From Bacillus tuaregi (GTDB lineage: Bacteria; Bacillota; Bacilli; Bacillales; Cytobacillaceae): 64,000 bases of DNA. This document shows, piece by piece, positions 7,845 to 17,690 of the stretch. Each line of letters begins with the position of its first letter. The stretch's first letter is position 1. Where the stretch lies: assembly GCF_900104575.1 (NCBI RefSeq), contig NZ_LT629731.1:3936016-4000015 (forward strand). The letters run 5' to 3'. The translations under genes and the position numbers were made by a program. A model generated the notes under the pieces. That model did no database searches and was not told the origin of the DNA. It was given only the letters and a program-made list of their open reading frames with translations.

Positions 7845-8768
7845 TTATGCTCCTTTGTGATACTCAGTTGGTGATGGTGCAACAGGTGTAGCAGCTGGCT
7901 TCGCACTTTGCAAAATCATTGTAACAGAAGTATACAATACGACTGCGATGATCAACCAAGTTAATAAAGTTAAATCTAAGCTAGTTACTAAAGTTACAGC
8001 AGCAATAACCCCAAGAATACCTCCGATTGTTAAACCAATTGCACCTTTTTTTGAATAACGACTGTATTTAACGAACTCAAAGCTAGCAACTGGCATTAAA
8101 GCAGCACATGAAGTCATCATGATTGGGAACGCTACAAGTGGATTTAGACCAAGCATGTAAACTAATGCCATACATGGAGCATATAAGCCAATTCCCGCAG
8201 TCATTAGGGCACCAAGAATAAAGTTTCCGATAATAGCTACAACAAGGAGGATACCGCTAAGTCCCATCGCTTCATTACCACGGCCAAGAATATCAAGTAC
8301 TTTTAATGACTGTAGAGCCATTAGGATTGCAGTAACTGCAAGTGCAATACCCATAACTCTTTGAACCTTTCGTTCAGAAAGCTTTGATACCCATTTCGCA
8401 CCCAACCACGAACCTAACATGGCTGCTACTACCATTGATATAAGCGTTAGTGCTTCTACTTCAACAACGGTAATAAAGATAACTGCCTCTAAGATAACCG
8501 GGATTGTGTGACCAACATTTAATGTACCAGGAAGTAATTCATCATTCTTTAAAAATTTTGTGATTTTAAATCCTAGTGTTGTTGTTGCAAAAGAACCTAT
8601 ACCAAGCGTATCAAGAAAATCTGTCACAAGACCAATTGGATAGGCAATCCAGCCTTTTTCTGGACCAAGGTTCGCCTTATGAGCGAGGAGGTCACGAATA
8701 AAGAAAAACCCATACCATAATGCCAAACCAACAAGCACTGTCAAAATCGCTGCAACCACAATAACCAT
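7845..8768 (-). CDS. TauE/SafE-family (TSUP) permease, copy 2
   Basis: A 307-residue multi-pass membrane protein with roughly eight hydrophobic segments and the duplicated TSUP architecture (DTLGIGSFATTTLGFK in the first half, AGIGLYAPCMALVYMLGLNP in the second). The family moves sulfite, sulfonates and other small anions. It is the last gene of the second prd operon, 166 bases behind prdF and followed by a strong terminator. A homologue in the same position of the first operon shows that the permease belongs to the duplicated unit. A role in moving a proline-reductase product or a selenium or sulfur compound is only a guess. Confidence 0.87.
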   Translation of the reverse strand: MVIVVAAILTVLVGLALWYGFFFIRDLLAHKANLGPEKGWIAYPIGLVTDFLDTLGIGSFATTTLGFKITKFLKNDELLPGTLNVGHTIPVILEAVIFITVVEVEALTLISMVVAAMLGSWLGAKWVSKLSERKVQRVMGIALAVTAILMALQSLKVLDILGRGNEAMGLSGILLVVAIIGNFILGALMTAGIGLYAPCMALVYMLGLNPLVAFPIMMTSCAALMPVASFEFVKYSRYSKKGAIGLTIGGILGVIAAVTLVTSLDLTLLTWLIIAVVLYTSVTMILQSAKPAATPVAPSPTEYHKGA

Positions 8769-8934
8769 TCCTTTCTATTATAAGATTAACTAATTACCAA
8801 TTCATAGCGCTCTTTAAACTTTACGGGCAGATGAGCCCCACCACTTTTATAAACTTTGATTCGTAGGATGGGGTCAAACTGTCCGTAATAGGTAGAATAT
8901 CTATAACTTTCTATGCCTAAGCCTTATGATTTTC

Positions 8935-10029
8935 TTACTTCAAAGTAAAACCATATTTTAGTGGGTCATCAGGATCAATTAAGAACGTATTATATCCGGT
9001 AATATAAGCAGACCCAGTTACTTCTGGAATAATAGCGGCTTGTTCGCCGATTATGGTCTCTTCTACCACACGACCTTTGAATAAAGTACCTAGGATACTT
9101 TCGTAGACGAACGGCTCATCAATAGCTAATTCTCCGCGAGCATGTAGGGTTGCCATCTTTGCACTTGTTCCAGTACCACAAGGAGAACGGTCTACTTGAC
9201 CTTGTCCAAAAATAACCACATTTTTATAAGTTGCCTCAGGATGTGTTGGATCATCAAAGATTTCAATTAAATCTGCGGTTTTAATATGTTCTAAAGTTGG
9301 ATGCTGAATTTCGATACTGTCATTTACTCGTTGCAGGATATTCATACCAAGCTCAGTTAGTTTTGATGCATTTTCCGGAACAACCCCTAAGCCAAGCTCC
9401 TTGGCAGAAATAATGACGAAGAAGCTGCCGCCGAAAGAGATATCGAAGGTTATTTCTCTATCTAATTCCGGAATCCATAATTTTTGATCTCTCTTATATA
9501 AGAAAGAAGGGACATTTTTAAAGGATACTTCTTTTACTTTATTGCCGCCCTTGATATAAGCAGTAGCACGAACAAGACCTGCAGCCGTATCAAGTACAAC
9601 CTGCGCTGTTCTTTGATCAGCAGAAGTTTCTACCATTCCCGTTTCAATGGCTGCAGTAACAGCCGCAATGGTATTATGTCCGCACATATTTAAATAGCCA
9701 CCGCCGTCCATGAAAATAATTCCAAAATCAGCTTCTGGATGTACCGGAGGAGTTAGGAAGGCTCCAAACATTTCATTGTGACCACGCGGCTCATGCATTA
9801 ACGCTGTACGCAAATGATCCTGATAATCTATTAAATATTGTCTTTTATCAGCCATTGTTGCCCCAGGAATGTTAGGAAGACCGCCAGTAACAATACGTGC
9901 TGCTTCACCTGCTGTATGTGAGTCAATCGCAGTAACCATTCTTGTAACGCCAGTTCTTCTTTCACGAGCTGTCTCAGTAGTAAGCTGATCTTCTCTGTCT
10001 ATTACTGGAATTAAATCTGAAATTGTCAT
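8935..10029 (-). CDS. prdF: Proline racemase PrdF, copy 2
   Basis: A 364-residue proline racemase-family protein supplying D-proline to the reductase. Catalytic cysteines are in MCGHNT and DRSPCGTGTSA, as in copy 1. Differences from the first copy are scattered conservative substitutions (for example the start MTISDLIPV against MTVSDLIPV), so both probably remain active. The ATG at 10029 has a GGAGG-type site upstream. It follows prdE by 45 bases and precedes the permease gene without the dispersed repeat found at this place in copy 1. Confidence 0.93.
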   Translation of the reverse strand: MTISDLIPVIDREDQLTTETARERRTGVTRMVTAIDSHTAGEAARIVTGGLPNIPGATMADKRQYLIDYQDHLRTALMHEPRGHNEMFGAFLTPPVHPEADFGIIFMDGGGYLNMCGHNTIAAVTAAIETGMVETSADQRTAQVVLDTAAGLVRATAYIKGGNKVKEVSFKNVPSFLYKRDQKLWIPELDREITFDISFGGSFFVIISAKELGLGVVPENASKLTELGMNILQRVNDSIEIQHPTLEHIKTADLIEIFDDPTHPEATYKNVVIFGQGQVDRSPCGTGTSAKMATLHARGELAIDEPFVYESILGTLFKGRVVEETIIGEQAAIIPEVTGSAYITGYNTFLIDPDDPLKYGFTLK

Positions 10030-10074
10030 GGTTATTCCTCCAATTTTGAGAATCTATGATTTAGACCGTGAGCT

Positions 10075-10548
10075 TTATAATTGCTTATCCCGTCTGATTT
10101 TCAGTTTTAACAATGCTAGTGCTTTTCGCGCATCCATTTCATCCACGTTGTTTTCGCCTACAACCTCGGTTTCAATACCTTCTTCTGATTTATTAAAATC
10201 AACCACTAAATCAGTAAATTCATTTGTTACCACAAATTTTGCCTGGGTGCCAATAAACTTTAACCCGACAATGCTGATGTTACGTTTACCGATTTCCTCC
10301 ATTGTGTTGGCGAAGTCCACATCGCTATTTCCCCAGCCATCTGCTGAAATAATAGCTCCTTCTACACGCATCGCTTCAAGCCATGAGGCTGTTCGCTTCC
10401 CAACTAGATGCTTGTTATAATTATCTTGGGGTGTTCCGACTATCACGATGCCTGCTAGGTCAACATCCTGATCGGAGCTTACTACCCGGGTCAAGGGATC
10501 TCGGAAATGATGCAACGATGTTTCTTTCGTAGATGGTCCAATTCCCAT
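10075..10548 (-). CDS. prdE: PrdE, PrdA C-terminal-half paralogue, copy 2
   Basis: A 157-residue protein almost identical to the one at 1749-2219, with one extra C-terminal residue (RRDKQL). It begins MGIGPSTKETSLHHF, aligning to PrdA just after its processing cysteine but lacking that cysteine. ATG 10548 is chosen because copy 1 begins at the same residue; a TTG directly before it is less likely. It lies 57 bases after prdD and 45 bases before prdF. Confidence 0.85.
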   Translation of the reverse strand: MGIGPSTKETSLHHFRDPLTRVVSSDQDVDLAGIVIVGTPQDNYNKHLVGKRTASWLEAMRVEGAIISADGWGNSDVDFANTMEEIGKRNISIVGLKFIGTQAKFVVTNEFTDLVVDFNKSEEGIETEVVGENNVDEMDARKALALLKLKIRRDKQL

Positions 10549-10605
10549 CAATTTTCACCAACCTTTCAAGATTGTTCAGACTATCACATTTAAAATGAAA
10601 AATTT

Positions 10606-11358
10606 TTATGTTAGTGAACGAAGTGCTCCATCACGATATTCATTTGGTGTCAAGACAACAGGCATATTTCCAATGTCGATAATTGATACTCCACCCTCAA
10701 TTCCGCTTGGTTCTTTCATGTACAGTAGATTATCGTACATAGCTCCCTGTCCAGCCACTTGCTTTACGATCGCAACTCTGGTTTTATCCTTATTCACTCG
10801 GTCATGATACACATGCTTTTCATCTGCATCTTTTCCATTTTTCATTTTTAACATGTCTCGAATCGGTTGGATAATTAAATCACAAATTTGAAACATTGAG
10901 AATGCTAGACTTCTAGTGAAAGAAAGACCTGGTTTTAAAGTGACATCTACATGAATAATATAGTCTTCTTCATTTGGAGTTCCCGCTTTTCCAAGCTTTA
11001 ATTTCTCCTTTAAAATTCCCTCAGAAGAACCAAATTCATGCATTTGATTTCCTTCTTCATCGCCGCCTGTCAGCATGACATAAACACCTGTTAAAGTATG
11101 TGTAATGCCTTCACCCAGCTCTCCTAAAACCTTAGCGGAAATAGGCATGATATCCATAATTGTATTAATCTCAATATCGTGTTTTTTCGGTTCAATAATC
11201 GAGACTGTTAGCTTAGCTACTTTATCAAACTTATTCGAAAATTCAGCATCCACGTCCGGAATTGTCAGCGTTCCATTCGTTAGATTTACTTTCTTTCCAA
11301 AGGCAACATTCGTTACATGGAAACATCTAATAGTTAAACTTCTAAGTACATCTTCCAT
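10606..11358 (-). CDS. prdD: PrdD, PrdA N-terminal-half paralogue, copy 2
   Basis: A 250-residue protein matching copy 1 throughout (HTLTGVYVMLTG, KQVAGQGAMYDNLLYMKEP, ending GALRSLT). Divergence is concentrated near residues 18-40, where copy 1 reads KVNLSNRILTLPNQYDKLE and copy 2 reads KVNLTNGTLTIPDVDAEFS. Like copy 1 it corresponds to the PrdA segment before the processing site and ends at the equivalent residue. The gap to prdB is larger than in copy 1 and holds a different inverted repeat. Confidence 0.87.
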   Translation of the reverse strand: MEDVLRSLTIRCFHVTNVAFGKKVNLTNGTLTIPDVDAEFSNKFDKVAKLTVSIIEPKKHDIEINTIMDIMPISAKVLGELGEGITHTLTGVYVMLTGGDEEGNQMHEFGSSEGILKEKLKLGKAGTPNEEDYIIHVDVTLKPGLSFTRSLAFSMFQICDLIIQPIRDMLKMKNGKDADEKHVYHDRVNKDKTRVAIVKQVAGQGAMYDNLLYMKEPSGIEGGVSIIDIGNMPVVLTPNEYRDGALRSLT

Positions 11359-11398
11359 ATCTGTCTATCACCCTATATGTTTAAATTTCTGTTAGACT

Positions 11399-11488
11399 GT
11401 CCCAAAAGGCCTCAGGCATTCACATTCACTAACGCATAGTAATACTAACTACAATATTGTGAAGCCTGACACCTTGTCTTTTGGGGAC
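11399..11488 (-). other. Long imperfect stem-loop between prdB and prdD, copy 2
   Basis: GTCCCAAAAG at 11399-11408 pairs with CTTTTGGGGAC at 11478-11488 (one bulge), and CAGGC at 11412-11416 pairs with GCCTG at 11464-11468, enclosing ~45 bases. Sequence is unrelated to the 3055-3093 hairpin at the same junction in copy 1. It could be an inserted miniature element or an mRNA-structuring hairpin. Confidence 0.55.
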
Positions 11489-11532
11489 CATTCTACTAGT
11501 TAGCAGTTTCTAGGCCTGCAAACACATTTTGA

Positions 11533-12255
11533 TTAGATATGAGCGATATACTCGTAAGGTAGTGGTACAATCGTACCAGCTGTTTGAATGATTTCAAGCT
11601 GTGCTAATGAATCTCTTAAAATACCTGTCTGCATTTCAATATTATGCGGTTCACCAGCATTCGCACCCATTGGGATAAGTGGTGCTACAGCACGAGGTGT
11701 ACCATTTTGACGCACTACCGGTGGTAATGCGGCAATTAGAATAGTTGGAATACCTGCTTCTTCAATAGCTCTCTGCACGATCACGGCAGTTCTGTGGCAA
11801 GTACCTCAGCCAGCTGTAAGAAGAACGGCATCTACTTCTTCTGCTTTTAATTTCGCAGCAATTTCTGGACCTGTTTTTGTCGTGAAAACCTCCTGATTTC
11901 CACCACCGCCCATAAAACCATAATGTACAGGTGCAACTTCCTTAAAATAACCCGTTGCCTGCAATTCATTTAAGCGATCGATAGGGAACATACAGTTGAT
12001 ATCTTTGTTCACGTCGGCATTATCATAACCACCATGTGATACCATTAATTCATCACTTGGAGTTTCATTAGGGATTTCCCTAAAAGTTGTATCCCCTGCT
12101 AAATTAAAGCGCTTATCTGATTTTAAATGAACGCCTGCTGCTGTAGCTAGAGCAATACGCATTTCACTTAATGGCTTAGTTACTGGAGTAAATACTGGCT
12201 TAGGCGTTACTGGAACGTAAATCTCTGATTGTAAACCTTTAACTACGGTTACCAT
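11533..12255 (-). CDS. prdB: D-proline reductase selenoprotein subunit PrdB, copy 2
   Basis: A 240-residue selenoprotein once the TGA at 11806-11808 is read through as selenocysteine: LTAGUGTCHRTAVIVQRA, same motif and same residue position (150) as copy 1. Start ATG 12255 (MVTVVKG) matches copy 1 and has GGGAG upstream; an open extension to 12312 is not supported. It is the catalytic selenocysteine subunit of D-proline reductase. Unlike copy 1 it follows prdA directly, with a ~70-base spacer and no intervening small gene. Confidence 0.94.
11806..11808 (-). other. Selenocysteine TGA codon in prdB copy 2
   Basis: In-frame TGA within LTAG-U-GTCHRTA, open downstream to 11533; same site as the prdB copy 1 TGA. 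Confidence 0.93.
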
Positions 12256-12325
12256 TTTGTCGACTCCCTTCCTATACTGTTGTCTATTAGTACTGGATCT
12301 TTTGTATAGCATGATAAGCTTTTGC

Positions 12326-14227
12326 TTAGTTTAATACTGGTTCTTGTTCTGGCTCATAAATTTCTAGACGCTTTTTGCTCTTAGGCAGTACCTGTTCATT
12401 ATCAACAAGCTCAATTTTTCTGCCTGTAGCGGCTTCGATGGCTTCAATGTTGTTTAGTTTCACATTTGGATTCCACTTTCTTTCAGCCGGTTTTACTTTT
12501 TCCCCGCCAAGAACGGTTTTTAGCATCGCAAGAGCACGGATGGCATCTTCTTCGCAAAGGGTGTTATTGCCAAGAATTTCGTTTTCAATTCCCTGCATTG
12601 ACTTATTATTGTCAACCATATGGTTCATGTATTTATTTCCAACAACAAGTGCTCCTTGAACAGCAGAATAGGATACGCCAACTACCTCAACACCGCGTTT
12701 TCCGACTTCCTCAATATGGGAAGCAAAATCTACGTGATTGTTTCCAAATCCTTCTGTTGTCACGATTGCTCCATCAATATCCATCGCTTCAACCATCATA
12801 CCTAAGCGCTTGGACACATAGAATTTATCTGAGTTTGCTTGTGGTGAGCCGACAAATACCACACCCACTAGGTCAATTTCTTCATCTGCCATTGCCGCTT
12901 CAACTAATGGCTCTCTGAAGTAATGACGTGAACATTCTTTTGATGCAGGTCCAATACATGTAAGTGCATGGATTCCACCATCAAGCACCTCTGTTGGCGC
13001 TAACATAACCGGTAAGTTACCTAAGTCAACGTTTGGCTTCGCACCAAGTGTACCTACAGGCTCAACAGGCATGATTAAGTTATCGTGCATCGCCCCTTGT
13101 CCCATGATTTCCTTCACAATTAGGACCTTCTTGTTTCCTGGACGGCGGTATTGCACGATTTCCTCAGATAGAATCGCAAGAGAACTATCTGCTTGTTTAA
13201 GCGCTTTCCTGATCTCGTCTGTGATGTAATCAGCTGCTTTATGAGCAGAAAGAGGACCGCTACGCTCCATGTTTGTACCCGCTTTAATGGTAACTTGCGT
13301 TTTAATGAAGATTTCACCTTTTTCAGGACAGCTTGGACGTCCCCACATAATGTTTTTATTTAATTCACCTTCAGAGGATCCAAATTCACCAATTTGTACC
13401 CCGTTTGCATCTGTACCAGTTAATACCATAACAACGCCATCAATTACACGAGTAATTCCGTGGCCAAGTTCGCCCTCTTCCTTCGTTGCAATAGGCTGAA
13501 CGTCCATAATGGTTTCACTGTATGTGTCATACATATCCGGTGTAATAATTTCCAATTTAATATCTTCCACTAGCTCTTCTAGTTTCACAGCTTCCATACA
13601 AATCTCTTCAGGATGACGCAAAACTAATGTAGTACCATCAATTTTTGTTTCATCACCAAAGACTACTTTATTGATTGGGAAGTATGTCTTTTGCAGGCTA
13701 CGAATTCTTCTTGCTTTAGCTTGCTTATCTTCAGCTTGAACTGCTGGTTGTTCTACAGGTGTTGCAGCACTGACAGCCTCCACTTGTTGAGTCTGAACGA
13801 CTTGCTTAACACCTTCCACTGTGAGAGGAATTTCCAGACTAATTCCTTTACCTTCTGCAATCGTTAATTTAATTGTTTGGCCAACTCCTGTTGCTTGTAC
13901 AGGAGCGACTGGAGCAGCTTCTGTTACAGCTACTGCTTCCACTTTTTCTTCTACAACTTCTTCGTTGGCAGCTTCTTTCACACCATCTAACACATCTGGT
14001 GTTAGCGGAATAAGTGCATCCAACGTTTTTGTTAATTTCGCTCCAATTGCTTGTTCAATTGTGATATAATTATCGGGCATTGTTAGTAACCCACTATCTT
14101 CAAGATCCGGAAAAAGGGCTGGATCTTCTAGATTATCGGGTTGAATAATGGTTCCTGCTTCTGTTCTACAGCATAACACTGCAGGGTCTTTGGCATGGTC
14201 TTTAGCTGTTTCTACAGTAATGGACAT
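12326..14227 (-). CDS. prdA: D-proline reductase proprotein PrdA, copy 2
   Basis: A 633-residue proprotein with the self-processing site ALT-CIGPASKEC at Cys424 (codon 12956-12958), expected to yield the pyruvoyl subunit. The first ~80 residues are practically identical to copy 1, down to synonymous bases over the first ~130 nucleotides, whereas the acidic linker around residues 80-185 and a few later spots (for example GRPSCPEKGEIFIK against GRPGAPDKGEIFIK) have diverged. AGGAGG precedes ATG 14227. It lies ~65 bases behind prdC and directly ahead of prdB. Confidence 0.95.
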   Translation of the reverse strand: MSITVETAKDHAKDPAVLCCRTEAGTIIQPDNLEDPALFPDLEDSGLLTMPDNYITIEQAIGAKLTKTLDALIPLTPDVLDGVKEAANEEVVEEKVEAVAVTEAAPVAPVQATGVGQTIKLTIAEGKGISLEIPLTVEGVKQVVQTQQVEAVSAATPVEQPAVQAEDKQAKARRIRSLQKTYFPINKVVFGDETKIDGTTLVLRHPEEICMEAVKLEELVEDIKLEIITPDMYDTYSETIMDVQPIATKEEGELGHGITRVIDGVVMVLTGTDANGVQIGEFGSSEGELNKNIMWGRPSCPEKGEIFIKTQVTIKAGTNMERSGPLSAHKAADYITDEIRKALKQADSSLAILSEEIVQYRRPGNKKVLIVKEIMGQGAMHDNLIMPVEPVGTLGAKPNVDLGNLPVMLAPTEVLDGGIHALTCIGPASKECSRHYFREPLVEAAMADEEIDLVGVVFVGSPQANSDKFYVSKRLGMMVEAMDIDGAIVTTEGFGNNHVDFASHIEEVGKRGVEVVGVSYSAVQGALVVGNKYMNHMVDNNKSMQGIENEILGNNTLCEEDAIRALAMLKTVLGGEKVKPAERKWNPNVKLNNIEAIEAATGRKIELVDNEQVLPKSKKRLEIYEPEQEPVLN

Positions 14228-14291
14228 ATAATAAACCTCCTAATAAATAATTGTTTGCTTCATTTAAGTAAAGGGTAAAAGTTGATGCAAA

Positions 14292-15581
14292 TTATTTAAC
14301 GGTGGCTAATTTCCTGTATAGCTTATGACCTGCCGCACGTAATACGTGATCTGTACTATGATAAACCGGAACTCCTAACCTAGGAGCTACACCCATAACG
14401 GTGTTTGTTCAATCCTGGCACGTTCCTGTAAGTACAACTTCTGCCCCTGCTTTTTTCATGCTAAGGACTTTTTCAGCTTGTCCCGGGCATACTCCCGGCA
14501 AACTACATCTATACCTTCCGTTAACCTCAACCATTCGTTTGCATCTTTCGGCTGCCACGACTTCTGCACCCATCCCAGTTGCAATTTCAGTCAATCTTTC
14601 TTCACTGCCGCCACATTCACACATCAGAATACCAACTTTGCGGCTTTCCTGAGGGAAGGGCATGGCAACAAGAATTCCACCAGATGTTTTGGTAATTGGT
14701 GTTTTTTCTTCTCCCTGTCGACCTGTAAACGGTCCACCAATCACGATTTCTCCATGTGGTTCTATGTATCCATCGCACTGTTCAATATAGTATTTAACCG
14801 GCATACCAATAGGTTGATTTAAAAATACCTTTGTACCTGATTGTATCCGGCCAGACACGGTTAAATCTTTTTCAATAAACGGCTTGCGTAATTCAATAGC
14901 TTCAACCGCATGCTTAATGGTTTCAACGTTCGAAACAATCGCATTCGCAGCAATTGGCAGCTGCCCTGGTTCCAGCGTAACGCCTAATAATTCCCTGATA
15001 ATAACCCGCTCATCACCTGATGGATACATATCGGGTAAATACTTCAGTTCAACATCTGGCTCGTCTTTACATGCTTTTCCTAACGCAACCATCGCTTTTT
15101 GATACTTTGTCTTAATGGCAATATAAGCCTTTTTCGCTTTTGTTATTCCCATTAAATATTTTAAGCCTCGAACAATCAGTTCTGGTTGGTCTTCCATTAA
15201 TTTGACATTATGGCTTAATAATGGTTCGCATTCCGCTGCATTTGCAATGATGTATCCATCCTCAACAATTGAGTTATATTTCACATGCATTGGGAAGCCT
15301 GCCCCTCCTGCACCAACAATTCCTGCTTCTTTGATCGCTTCTAAATGATTATCAGTTTGTGGGATTGGGACGAAGTCTTTAGGCTGATTCGGTGCCATTT
15401 CGATTACAATTTCACTATCTGCAATCTCTAGTACAGCTCCTGACACACTGGAATGAATATTCGCTCCCAAGCCATCGGGAATGGCAATCAACTGTCCTCT
15501 CTGAACGATTTCACCAGCATTGACAATTGGCTGACAAGGAGCACCAACATGTTGTTTTAATAAAATATGAATGATCGTCAT
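14292..15581 (-). CDS. prdC: PrdC, RnfC-like selenoprotein electron donor, copy 2
   Basis: A 429-residue protein with selenocysteine at TGA 14409-14411 (TGTCQDU), the same length as copy 1. The RnfC-like N-terminal part (KQHVGAPCQPIVNAGEIVQRG), GAGGAGFPMHVK and the Cys-rich C-terminal part are kept. ATG 15581 follows AAGGAGGTG. Residues after the TGA are encoded by bases identical to copy 1, while upstream coding sequence shows many synonymous and some amino-acid differences. First gene of operon copy 2; PrdC is proposed in clostridia to pass electrons to the reductase. Confidence 0.92.
14372..14404 (-). promoter_or_regulatory. Candidate SECIS hairpins downstream of prdC TGA, copy 2
   Basis: Same two small stems as in copy 1 (14372-14386 and 14389-14404), base-identical, with an AGGTT apical loop. 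Confidence 0.45.
14409..14411 (-). other. Selenocysteine TGA codon in prdC copy 2
   Basis: In-frame TGA in TGTCQD-U-TNTVMG; the frame stays open for 39 further codons to TAA at 14292-14294. Confidence 0.9.
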
Positions 15582-15662
15582 CCTATCACCTCCTTACTAC
15601 GGATTCATCATATCACCAGAATTAGGAAAAAAGTATAGGGTTTATCACGATTATTATAGATT

Positions 15663-15726
15663 TCATCAATCATTCAAATTTTGGTAAATGTTTTGTCACT
15701 AGGAAGTGGGGAAATGTTGATAAATC
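15663..15726 (-). promoter_or_regulatory. Conserved non-coding block upstream of prdC, copy 2
   Basis: Counterpart of 7501-7559, lying 80-145 bases ahead of prdC and sharing CAATCATTCAA, TTTTGGTAA and TTTTGTCACTA. The remaining ~260 bases of this gene-free stretch (to 15985) hold only AT-rich sequence and the 15901-15943 hairpin. Confidence 0.5.
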
Positions 15727-15900
15727 AAGGGTTTGAGGGGTTATTTATAAATAACAGGAGGTGTTCTTAATAAAGAATGTGATATTATACACAAACCATC
15801 ACAATGTATTCAACCATAGTTATCTCATAGGTATTTTCGACGGATTTATACAGATTAATTTATTATTTAGATATTTCTATATAACGCACAACGGATTATT

Positions 15901-15943
15901 CTAAAGGGCAGTATCCCTTTACTAGCTGACTTCTGCCCTTTAG
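15901..15943 (-). terminator. Hairpin downstream of proS, possible terminator
   Basis: Arms CTAAAGGGCAG and CTGCCCTTTAG enclose ~21 bases, 43 bases beyond the proS stop. The following minus-strand sequence is AT-rich but has no good T-run, so termination is plausible but weak. Confidence 0.55.
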
Positions 15944-15985
15944 AGTTTCCGCGGTCATTATTTAATATCATTTTTATTCAAACGC

Positions 15986-17434
15986 TTAGTACGCTCTTGC
16001 CCAATGAACAATTTTAGTAGCTGGCTTTCCACAGTGTGGACAAACCTTATCTTTCACTGGTTCACTATTGTATTCAAAAGACATACATCTTGCGGTAGCT
16101 GTTGTATCTTCTTTTACCTTTTCTTCACATGTACCATCTTCACACCATGGTGTTACAGCAAATCCACCTTGTTTAATTCGAGCTTCAAACACTTCTCTGT
16201 CTTCTGTGTACTCTGTTTTTGCATCTGCTCGCTTTTTAGCACTTTCAAATAAGTTAGTTTGAATATCTTCTAGTAACGCTGAAATTTTCGCATCTAGATT
16301 ATCTAGTGATAAGGTGATCTTCTCGCCTGTATCACGTCGAACAGCGATTATTTGATTTTGACTGATATCTCGTGGTCCTACCTCAATTCGAATTGGAATT
16401 CCCTTCATCTCAGACTCATTAAACTTCCAGCCAGGCTGTTTATCACTGTCATCCAGTTTGATACGGAAATCCGCTTCCTTTAGCTGATCGTGAAGCTGGT
16501 ATGCAAAATCCATTACACCTGGTTTATTTTGTGCAATTGGTACAATAATTAATTGAGTAGGTGCTACTCTTGGAGGAAGCACAAGACCTCGGTCATCACT
16601 GTGGACCATGATAAGCCCGCCAATCGTACGTGTTGTCATACCCCAGGATGTTTGATATACATGCTGTAGTTCACCGTTTCTATCAGTAAACCTGATATCA
16701 AAGGCTTTAGCGAAATTATTTCCTAGGTTATGAGATGTAGCAATCTGCAATGCTTTTCCATCATACATTAATGTTTCTAGCGTATAAGTATTAGCAGCCC
16801 CTGCAAAACGTTCATTTGCAGTTTTTACACCGCGAACAACCGGAATCGCCAGCAGCTGTTCACACGCTTCTGCATAGATTTCTAGCATTTGCCTTGTCTC
16901 TACCTCTGCATCCTCGATGGTTTCATGGCAAGTATGACCCTCCTGCCACAAGAACTCGGTTGTACGTAGAAACGGACGAGTTGTTTTTTCCCAGCGGACA
17001 ACGTTAACCCACTGATTATAGAGCTTCGGAAGATCACGATAGGATTGAATAATGTTTTTATAATGTTCTGCAAATAAAACTTCTGAAGTTGGGCGAATGG
17101 CCAGCCTTTCTGCTAATTGATTTTGTCCACCCTGTGTTACCCAGGCCACTTCCGGAGCAAAGCCTTCAACGTGCTCAGCTTCTCTCATCAGTAAGCTTTC
17201 TGGAATTAGAAGCGGCATACATACATTTTCATGACCTGTTTCTTTAAACCTATTATCAAGAAAGCGTTGGATATTTTCCCAAAGTGCATATCCTGTGGGA
17301 CGGATAATCATACATCCTTTAACGCTTGAATAATCAGCTAATTCAGCTTTCCTAACGACATCTGTATACCATTGAGCAAAATCCACATCACGCTTAGTAA
17401 TATCTTTAACAAAATCCTGGCTCACATTTTTCAC
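15986..17434 (-). CDS. proS: Prolyl-tRNA synthetase, archaeal/eukaryote type
   Basis: A 482-residue class II aminoacyl-tRNA synthetase that charges tRNA-Pro. Motif regions include [38 protein letters not shown] and [29 protein letters not shown]. It lacks the large editing insertion of the usual bacterial ProRS and ends with the Cys-rich zinc-type tail ([22 protein letters not shown], terminal RAY) typical of the archaeal/eukaryote type. Some bacilli carry this type as a second, T-box-controlled ProRS. A T-box leader precedes it, so proline starvation should raise expression. It lies directly upstream of the second prd operon on the same strand. Confidence 0.94.
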   Translation of the reverse strand: MKNVSQDFVKDITKRDVDFAQWYTDVVRKAELADYSSVKGCMIIRPTGYALWENIQRFLDNRFKETGHENVCMPLLIPESLLMREAEHVEGFAPEVAWVTQGGQNQLAERLAIRPTSEVLFAEHYKNIIQSYRDLPKLYNQWVNVVRWEKTTRPFLRTTEFLWQEGHTCHETIEDAEVETRQMLEIYAEACEQLLAIPVVRGVKTANERFAGAANTYTLETLMYDGKALQIATSHNLGNNFAKAFDIRFTDRNGELQHVYQTSWGMTTRTIGGLIMVHSDDRGLVLPPRVAPTQLIIVPIAQNKPGVMDFAYQLHDQLKEADFRIKLDDSDKQPGWKFNESEMKGIPIRIEVGPRDISQNQIIAVRRDTGEKITLSLDNLDAKISALLEDIQTNLFESAKKRADAKTEYTEDREVFEARIKQGGFAVTPWCEDGTCEEKVKEDTTATARCMSFEYNSEPVKDKVCPHCGKPATKIVHWARAY

Positions 17435-17464
17435 CTCAAAGATAGTTTTTATTATACAAAAAAA

Positions 17465-17690
17465 GCATTTACTTTTTAACAGGGACCATTACTGGCGGTA
17501 CCACCCTGTTTTAAAGCAATGCTTTACACTCATCATGATAATGGTTCTTAACCATGCGCTATTAAACGCAGAACTCCAAGGCAGGTTCAAGGGATCATTC
17601 ACGTGAAAATCTTTCAGCTAATGATTTTCTCTCTATCTTTGTAAATGATTGAATCTCTACTAGTCCTTTTCATCGTTCGATATTGATATT
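17465..17690 (-). promoter_or_regulatory. T-box leader of proS
   Basis: The canonical T-box AGGGTGGTACCGCC is at 17494-17507 (minus). A terminator stem CAGGG/CCCTG followed by a T-run near 17455-17463 competes with it. Stem I features AGTAGAGATTC and AGAGAG lie upstream at ~17600-17665. A possible specifier is the Pro codon CCT in GAACCTGCC at 17581-17588; its position should be confirmed by folding. Confidence 0.9.

Larger units (their letters stand above)
7845..15726 (-). repeat. Tandem duplication unit, copy 2 (prd operon)
   Basis: Same order as copy 1 without the 97-residue gene and without the dispersed repeat; it carries a different hairpin between prdB and prdD. Both units point the same way and are separated by the terminator at 7722-7770. 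Confidence 0.92.

Noticed and set aside
10028-10420. Plus-strand open frame of 130 codons over prdE (and similar ones over prdA, prdC)
   Set aside because: They are antisense shadows of well-supported prd genes with no ribosome binding sites; parallel ones occur in both copies simply because the genes are duplicated.
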